DNA of 10,864 nucleotides from positions 1 to 10,864 of the forward strand of contig JAEWJB010000070.1 of the NCBI GenBank assembly GCA_023386795.1. Reading direction: 5' to 3'. Below, in pieces: positions 7,057 to 10,864 of this stretch; position 1 is the first letter of the stretch, and each line of letters opens with the position of its first letter. The notes below the pieces were generated by a model, which worked only from the letters and a program-made list of their open reading frames with translations, made no database searches and was not told where the DNA came from. Made by a program: the position numbers and the translations under genes. The DNA comes from Pseudomonadota bacterium (GTDB taxonomy: Bacteria; Pseudomonadota; Gammaproteobacteria; Xanthomonadales; Xanthomonadaceae).

Positions 7057-8055
7057 TCAGCGCCGGCAGTCGGCGGTCTTCTCGCGGGCGTACCAGAGCG
7101 CGCGACGGGCGAGGTCGTAGGCGCTATCGGCCTGCCGGGGCAACAGTTGTTCGGCCATCACCGGATCGGGGCCCTTGGCGAAGGCACGCTCCACTTGCTC
7201 CAGTTCGCCCAGGTGCGTGCGCACGGTCGCGAGCAGCGGCTGCGTCCGCGCAGGCGCGCAGGCGCTGGCCTGGGACTGGAACTCGGCGAGCGCGTCACGG
7301 ATGCGGCGGCTCGCTTCGCCGTCGTGGCCAGGCGCCTTCTCGAAGGCGATCGGTGCAGCCTTGTAGGCGTCGCCGGTCGCCTCGCTGCCCAGGTCCTGCG
7401 GGCGCTCGTGCAATGCGGGATTGAAGCGTACGTCCGGCGGCGGACGCGCTTTCGCAGCCTGGATGTCGGGACCGAAGATCGCCTTGTTGAGCTTCTTCAT
7501 GCCCCGGCCGATGCCCTGCATCGCGACGTCGCCCAGCGTCCCGTCGGTGGCCCAGTCCTTGTCGAAGGCAGTGGGCTTGTAGTCGATCGGGTTCGGGCGT
7601 TCCAGCACCTTCTTGGCACGCGCGATTTCGCGGGCATTCTCGGTGCCGGGCGGAGAGGCATCGGGTTCGGCGAACGGGTCGACCGCAGCGGCGTCGGGCA
7701 GACGTGCGTTGCCCGTTCGCGAATACAGTGTGTCGGCCATGCGATCACCCGTTGGCGTTGCTGGAGCAGGTACCGGTGCCTGCGGCACGGGCGGACGCGG
7801 GCCTTCGCGGGCCGGCGCAGGAGGGCGGGTGTCCTGCGGGGCAGATGCAGGAACCGGCATCACCGAGCGTGGGGATGGCGCCGGCGCCCGGGCAATGAAG
7901 GTGACCTGCAGGATGTTGTCCGCGGCATGCGGCGACGGTGCGGGCGCGTGCAACAGCACGCCGAACATCATCACCAGCACCAGCACGGTAAACAGCGCCG
8001 CGCCAGCGCGGTGCGCGAAGGTCTCGTCCCAGCTTGTCCGTTTCGATGCCGCCAC
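7057..8055 (-). CDS. Membrane-anchored proline-rich protein of unknown function (TonB-like N-terminal layout)
   Basis: A 332-aa protein I do not recognise. It starts with GTG at 8055, preceded by GGAAG. A short cytoplasmic N-terminus is followed by one transmembrane helix (about residues 18-36, AALFTVLVLVMMFGVLLHA), then NILQVTFIARAP and a Pro/Ala-rich linker (about 56-102), a layout like TonB or TolA proteins. No TonB C-terminal domain follows. Residues 139-260 are polar and mostly charged, and residues 245-330 look helical, with only two cysteines (C266, C330) that could form a periplasmic disulfide. Inferred topology is inner-membrane anchored with a periplasmic C-terminus. It lies between the lytic transglycosylase gene (166 bp upstream) and the small gene (233 bp downstream), all on the minus strand. 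An envelope role is plausible but unproven; the gaps argue against tight coupling. Confidence 0.82.
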   Translation of the reverse strand: MAASKRTSWDETFAHRAGAALFTVLVLVMMFGVLLHAPAPSPHAADNILQVTFIARAPAPSPRSVMPVPASAPQDTRPPAPAREGPRPPVPQAPVPAPATPTGDRMADTLYSRTGNARLPDAAAVDPFAEPDASPPGTENAREIARAKKVLERPNPIDYKPTAFDKDWATDGTLGDVAMQGIGRGMKKLNKAIFGPDIQAAKARPPPDVRFNPALHERPQDLGSEATGDAYKAAPIAFEKAPGHDGEASRRIRDALAEFQSQASACAPARTQPLLATVRTHLGELEQVERAFAKGPDPVMAEQLLPRQADSAYDLARRALWYAREKTADCRR

Positions 8056-8143
8056 GAGCTTCCGTTACCTTTCGCGCCATGTCCGCGTCGGGACGCCGGC
8101 TGTGCTGTCGAGTTCGTCCGTGCCTGGGCCCCCGGTCGAAGTC

Positions 8144-8172
8144 GATAAATCTAACGGGGTGAACACCGGCAA
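8144..8172 (-). promoter_or_regulatory. Candidate sigma-70 promoter for the proline-rich anchored protein gene
   Basis: On the minus strand TTGCCG (8172-8167, 4 of 6 to the -35 consensus), a 17-nt spacer and TTTATC (8149-8144, 3 of 6 to the -10) lie in the most AT-rich part of this gap, about 90 nt upstream of the GTG start. The inverted repeat GGTG-AA-CACC (8158-8167, plus strand) sits in the spacer and overlaps the -35 edge, a place where a repressor could act. Weak match; unverified. Confidence 0.3.
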
Positions 8173-8221
8173 GCGTTTGGAAATCGTTCTGCGCCCGAGC
8201 GGGTGCAGCGCGCGTTCACCT

Positions 8222-9007
8222 TCAAGGCGCCGGGCGTTCAATCGGGTTGCCCATCGCCTGCCGGTAGCGGGCATAAAGCGTGAACACCTTGGCCAAGTAC
8301 TCGCGCGTCTCGGCATACGGGGGCACGCCGTTATAGCGCTCGACCGCACCGACACCGGCGTTGTACGCCGCGATGGCCCGTGTTTGGTCACCATGGTAGC
8401 GCGCCAGCAACCAACGCATGTGTCGCGCGCCGCCATCGATGGACTGCTCCGGGGAGAAGGGGTCTTCCACGCCATATTCGGTGGCGACCTCCGGCAATAG
8501 CTGCATCACACCCAGCGCGCCCTTGGGCGACACCGCACGCGGATCGAAACCGCTTTCGGCATGCGCGATGGCACGCAACCACGCGTCCTCCACGCCGGTC
8601 TTCTTCGCGGCGGCACGAAAGGCCTTGGGGTAGCGATCCAGCTGAGGCTTGCCAACATGGCCCAGGCCGGGATGCGCTGGCTCGCCCGGCGGCGTACTCG
8701 CGGTGAAACGCAGGTAGGGACGCGAGCCCGGCAGGTTGCGCGTGGAGTACACCGTGGCGCCATCCTGCTCGCGCTCGTAGAGCGTACCGCTGAACACGCC
8801 GAAGTTGCCCCAGAGGTTCGGCGTCTGCACCGCATTGTCGTCGACCTGATGGGGCTGGCAACGCGACCCGGGCTCGGGGGCCGTCGCCAGGCTGACGGTA
8901 CCGTCGCGCACGCAGCGGTAGATCGTGCGCGCGTGCAGGCCATGCGCGACGCACAAGGCAGCGCACAATGCGACTAGCTTCACGCCGGGATGCAGCGCTC
9001 GGGACAC
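8222..9007 (-). CDS. Exported SLT-domain lytic transglycosylase
   Basis: A 261-aa protein from GTG 9007. Lytic transglycosylases cleave the MurNAc-GlcNAc bond of peptidoglycan, forming 1,6-anhydroMurNAc. A signal peptide (VKLVALCAALCVAHGLHA, ending about residue 26) is followed by a small module, RTIYRCVRDGTVSLATAP...RC, resembling DUF4124 with C32 and C50. The Slt/LysM-associated (goose-lysozyme-like) domain spans about 128-250: catalytic E151 in IAHAESGFDP, then KGALGVMQLLP and AIAAYNAGVGAVERY, the three standard motifs. GTG 9007 is chosen for its ribosome binding site; GTG 8983 would also give a neat signal peptide but has none, and the 9115 start would add an implausible Arg-rich leader. 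It is divergent from the trehalase gene. No clear terminator follows the stop, so transcription may run on into the downstream anchored-protein gene. Confidence 0.93.
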   Translation of the reverse strand: MSRALHPGVKLVALCAALCVAHGLHARTIYRCVRDGTVSLATAPEPGSRCQPHQVDDNAVQTPNLWGNFGVFSGTLYEREQDGATVYSTRNLPGSRPYLRFTASTPPGEPAHPGLGHVGKPQLDRYPKAFRAAAKKTGVEDAWLRAIAHAESGFDPRAVSPKGALGVMQLLPEVATEYGVEDPFSPEQSIDGGARHMRWLLARYHGDQTRAIAAYNAGVGAVERYNGVPPYAETREYLAKVFTLYARYRQAMGNPIERPAP

Positions 9008-9015
9008 CGGCAATA

Positions 9016-9020
9016 TCCTT
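9016..9020 (-). promoter_or_regulatory. Ribosome binding site supporting the GTG 9007 start of the transglycosylase
   Basis: AAGGA on the minus strand, within GGGAAGGAT, lies 8 nt from GTG 9007-9005. No comparable site precedes GTG 8983. Confidence 0.65.
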
Positions 9021-9065
9021 CCCTGCGCGGGGGTGCCAAGGGGAGACAGACGAGAACACGCGGTC

Positions 9066-9086
9066 CGTGCAGCCGGCGTGTGCACG
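9066..9086. repeat. Inverted repeat in the transglycosylase-trehalase spacer
   Basis: Perfect 6-bp arms CGTGCA (9066-9071) and TGCACG (9081-9086) are separated by 9 nt. The spacing of arm centres (15 bp) is not a clean multiple of a helical turn. Could be an operator or chance. Confidence 0.3.
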
Positions 9087-9101
9087 CGGCGGGCGCATCG
9101 G

Positions 9102-9109
9102 AACCGGTT
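9102..9109. promoter_or_regulatory. AACCGGTT palindrome, possible LacI-type operator near treA
   Basis: A perfect 8-bp palindrome with a central CG, inside GGAACCGGTTAC, lies 61 bp upstream of the trehalase start and 94 bp upstream of the transglycosylase start. Operators of LacI-family sugar regulators typically have this kind of CG-centred symmetry. No regulator gene is in the window, so the assignment is inference only. Confidence 0.3.
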
Positions 9110-9158
9110 ACGCACGGACGCTCACGCCCGGGTGCGTTAGGGTGACACGGGTATTCAT

Positions 9159-9163
9159 GGGAG
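9159..9163 (+). promoter_or_regulatory. Ribosome binding site fixing the trehalase start
   Basis: GGGAG lies 7 nt before ATG 9171. The in-frame ATG 9189 (M-K-R-L-L) would give a more compact signal peptide but has no Shine-Dalgarno sequence. Confidence 0.7.
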
Positions 9164-9170
9164 CCCGAGC

Positions 9171-10808
9171 ATGCCCGACCCCCTCATCATGAAGCGCCTG
9201 CTGTCCGTCGGCCTGGCTGGCTTGCTTTGTGCCAGCGCCGTGCAGGCGCGCGAACGCGTGGTATCCGCTCCACCCGCAGCGGCCAAGCAAGTGCCCGCCG
9301 CGCCGGATATCACGATGCCGGCGCTGTTCCAGGCGGTACAGTACGGCCGGGTGTTCGACGACCAGAAAACCTTCCCGGATCTTCAACCGCTGCAGGCGCC
9401 GGCAGAGATCGAAGCGGCATACCTGGCCCAACGCGGCACCTCCGGCTTCGATCTGCGTGCATTCGTCCAGGCCCACTTCCGTGCAACGCCCCTGCCAGCC
9501 ACGCCGGCCTTGCCCGCCGACGCACCCATCACCCGGCATATCGACGCGTTGTGGCCACTGCTCAGCCGTGACAGCCGACAGGTGACGCCACACGGCAGCC
9601 AGCTGTCGTTACCACGTCCCTACGTGGTACCGGGAGGTCGCTTCGGCGAGATGTATTACTGGGATTCGTACTTCACCATGGTTGGCCTGCATGCCAGCGG
9701 CGAAGGCGCACGGGCACGCGACATGCTGGTGGATTTCGCCCACTTGATCGACACGTATGGCCATATCCCCAATGGCACGCGTACCTACTACCTGTCGCGC
9801 TCGCAACTGCCGTTCTTCTCGCACATGGTGGAGCTGGAAGCCAGCCACGAGGGGCCTACGCTACGTGTGCGCTATCTGCCGCAGCTGCGCAAGGAATATG
9901 CCTACTGGATGGCGGGCGCGCAGGACCTGGGACCCGGACAGGCTAGCCAGCACGTCGTGAGGCTGAAGGACGGCAGCGTGCTCAACCGCTATTGGGATGC
10001 ATTGGATACCCCGCGCACGGAGTCGTATCTGCAGGATATCCAAACCGCCCGCGAGGCACAGGACCGGCCGTCCGCCGAGGTGTATCGCGATCTGCGCGCG
10101 GCGGCCGAGAGTGGCTGGGATTTCTCCTCCCGTTGGTTGGGCGATCGTCGGCAACTGCGGACGATCCGCACGACGGCCATCGTACCGGTCGACCTCAACA
10201 GCCTGCTCTATCACTTGGAAACCACGATCGCCACGGCCTGCGATCAAGCGGCGGATCTTGCTTGTTCGCGTAATTTCCGCGCGCACGCGCACGCGCGCCA
10301 GCAGGCCATGACCACGCACCTGTGGAATCCGGCCGGCTTCTGGGCGGACTACGACTGGCAGCAGGACCGGACCAGCGACCAGCCGACCGCCGCGATGTTC
10401 TTCCCCTTGTATGTCGGCTTGGCGACTTCGACGCAGGCCACGCGCACCGCGGAGGCTGCGCAAGCCGAACTGCTTACGCCCGGAGGCTTGGCGACGACCC
10501 GGGAACGCACCGGGCAGCAATGGGATGCACCCAACCTGTGGGCACCGCTGCAATGGGTTGCAGTGGAGGGACTGCAACGCTACGGCCAGCCGGCGCTCGC
10601 CGAACGGATCGGTCGGGGCTTCCTTTCAAGCGTGGAGGCGGTCTACGCGCAGGAGCATAAGCTCGTCGAGAAGTATTCGAGTGACTCGGGCAAGCAGGCG
10701 GGTGGCGGGGGCGAATATCCCCTGCAGGATGGGTTTGGCTGGACCAATGGCGTGACCCGGGCGCTGATGTTGCGGTATCCGCCGCAGGCAAGCGCACCGC
10801 CTCACTAG
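9171..10808 (+). CDS. treA: Periplasmic trehalase, glycoside hydrolase family 37
   Basis: A 545-aa inverting alpha,alpha-trehalase that splits trehalose into two glucose molecules in the periplasm. The signal peptide (MKRLLSVGLAGLLCASAVQA, residues 7-26) has a short extra MPDPLI leader from the chosen ATG. Both family signatures are present: PGGRFGEMYYWDSY (154-167) and QWDAPNLWAPLQW (450-462). By comparison with the E. coli enzyme the catalytic acid is D317 in ESGWDFSSRW and the base is E500 in VEKYSSDSG; the Gly-rich loop GGGGEYPLQDGFGWTNGV (511-528) follows. Length and domain order are normal and the gene is complete. It is divergent from the transglycosylase gene over 163 bp containing two inverted repeats. 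Its third positions look slightly less G/C-restricted than those of the M16 gene, suggesting lower expression rather than transfer. No PTS or trehalose-6-phosphate genes are nearby. Confidence 0.97.
   Translation: MPDPLIMKRLLSVGLAGLLCASAVQARERVVSAPPAAAKQVPAAPDITMPALFQAVQYGRVFDDQKTFPDLQPLQAPAEIEAAYLAQRGTSGFDLRAFVQAHFRATPLPATPALPADAPITRHIDALWPLLSRDSRQVTPHGSQLSLPRPYVVPGGRFGEMYYWDSYFTMVGLHASGEGARARDMLVDFAHLIDTYGHIPNGTRTYYLSRSQLPFFSHMVELEASHEGPTLRVRYLPQLRKEYAYWMAGAQDLGPGQASQHVVRLKDGSVLNRYWDALDTPRTESYLQDIQTAREAQDRPSAEVYRDLRAAAESGWDFSSRWLGDRRQLRTIRTTAIVPVDLNSLLYHLETTIATACDQAADLACSRNFRAHAHARQQAMTTHLWNPAGFWADYDWQQDRTSDQPTAAMFFPLYVGLATSTQATRTAEAAQAELLTPGGLATTRERTGQQWDAPNLWAPLQWVAVEGLQRYGQPALAERIGRGFLSSVEAVYAQEHKLVEKYSSDSGKQAGGGGEYPLQDGFGWTNGVTRALMLRYPPQASAPPH
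10278..10298. repeat. 21-bp alternating pyrimidine-purine run inside treA
   Basis: Strictly alternating C/G/A bases (CGCGCGCACG...) encode the A-H-A-H-A-R part of TreA. Such tracts can adopt Z-form DNA and are prone to replication slippage, but the reading frame is intact here. Confidence 0.5.
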
Positions 10809-10821
10809 GCATGCGTTGCGG

Positions 10822-10864
10822 CCCCCCCCCCCCCCCAAGGGGGCCGGGGGGGGCCCCGGTTAAA
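10822..10864. other. Poly-C/poly-G end sequence, probable assembly edge
   Basis: Right after the trehalase gene come 15 C, AA, 5 G, CC, 8 G, CCCC, GG, TT and AAA. GGCCCCC (10820-10826) can pair with GGGGGCC (10839-10845), so a collapsed or misread hairpin terminator of treA is possible, but there is no U-tract. Homopolymers this long contrast with the rest of the window and are best treated as unreliable sequence at a contig end. Confidence 0.6.

Noticed and set aside
6477..7424. 315-aa plus-strand open frame across the M16 end and the small gene
   Set aside because: It runs through the M16 terminator and opposes two minus-strand genes with better coding signals; Arg-rich and low complexity.
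8180..8221. Possible terminator after the transglycosylase
   Set aside because: CTGC-A-CCCG/CGGG-C-GCAG can pair, but the loop would be 2 nt, there is a mismatch and no U-tract follows.
1..10864. Mobile elements, CRISPR arrays, tRNA/rRNA genes, toxin-antitoxin or defence genes
   Set aside because: No transposase motifs, terminal repeats, regularly spaced repeats, tRNA-like cloverleafs or recognisable defence domains were seen on either strand.

Overview
The window is GC-rich chromosomal DNA, most likely from a gammaproteobacterium of the Xanthomonadaceae/Lysobacteraceae group (Lysobacter, Luteimonas, Pseudoxanthomonas or Stenotrophomonas type). The basis is the G/C-dominated third codon positions, the type of lytic transglycosylase with a short Cys-containing N-terminal module, and the presence of large secreted M28 and M16 peptidases. 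The genus cannot be fixed from the sequence alone.

Layout, left to right. Positions 1-122 hold nothing I can support. A strong intrinsic terminator (123-150, minus strand) ends an exported M28 metallopeptidase gene (162-1811, minus). Upstream of it on the same strand lies a SulP-family anion transporter with a C-terminal STAS domain (1929-3407, minus). A 209-bp divergent spacer separates SulP from a large exported two-domain M16 zinc peptidase (3617-6529, plus), which ends in a textbook terminator (6562-6591). Three minus-strand genes follow: a small uncharacterised protein (about 6609-6824), an unrecognised proline-rich protein with a single N-terminal membrane anchor (7057-8055), and an exported SLT-type lytic transglycosylase (8222-9007). 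The last gene is a divergent periplasmic trehalase of family GH37 (9171-10808, plus). The final 44 bases are poly-C/poly-G sequence that looks like an assembly edge.

Four of the seven proteins have apparent signal peptides, one has an N-terminal membrane anchor, and SulP is an integral membrane protein. The region therefore serves the envelope: peptide breakdown (M28, M16), peptidoglycan cleavage (SLT), trehalose hydrolysis (TreA) and anion uptake (SulP). There is no obvious multi-gene operon with overlapping genes, and no mobile element, RNA gene, CRISPR array or defence system is visible.

The most interesting signal is regulatory. The M28 and M16 peptidase genes are unrelated and lie on opposite strands about 1.8 kb apart, yet they carry closely matching upstream blocks: GTCAC, then about 22-23 nt, CTAnnCTCGG, then TTGTTCAACACnTCC just before the ribosome binding site. 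This suggests co-regulation of two secreted peptidases. I found no convincing novel multi-gene system.
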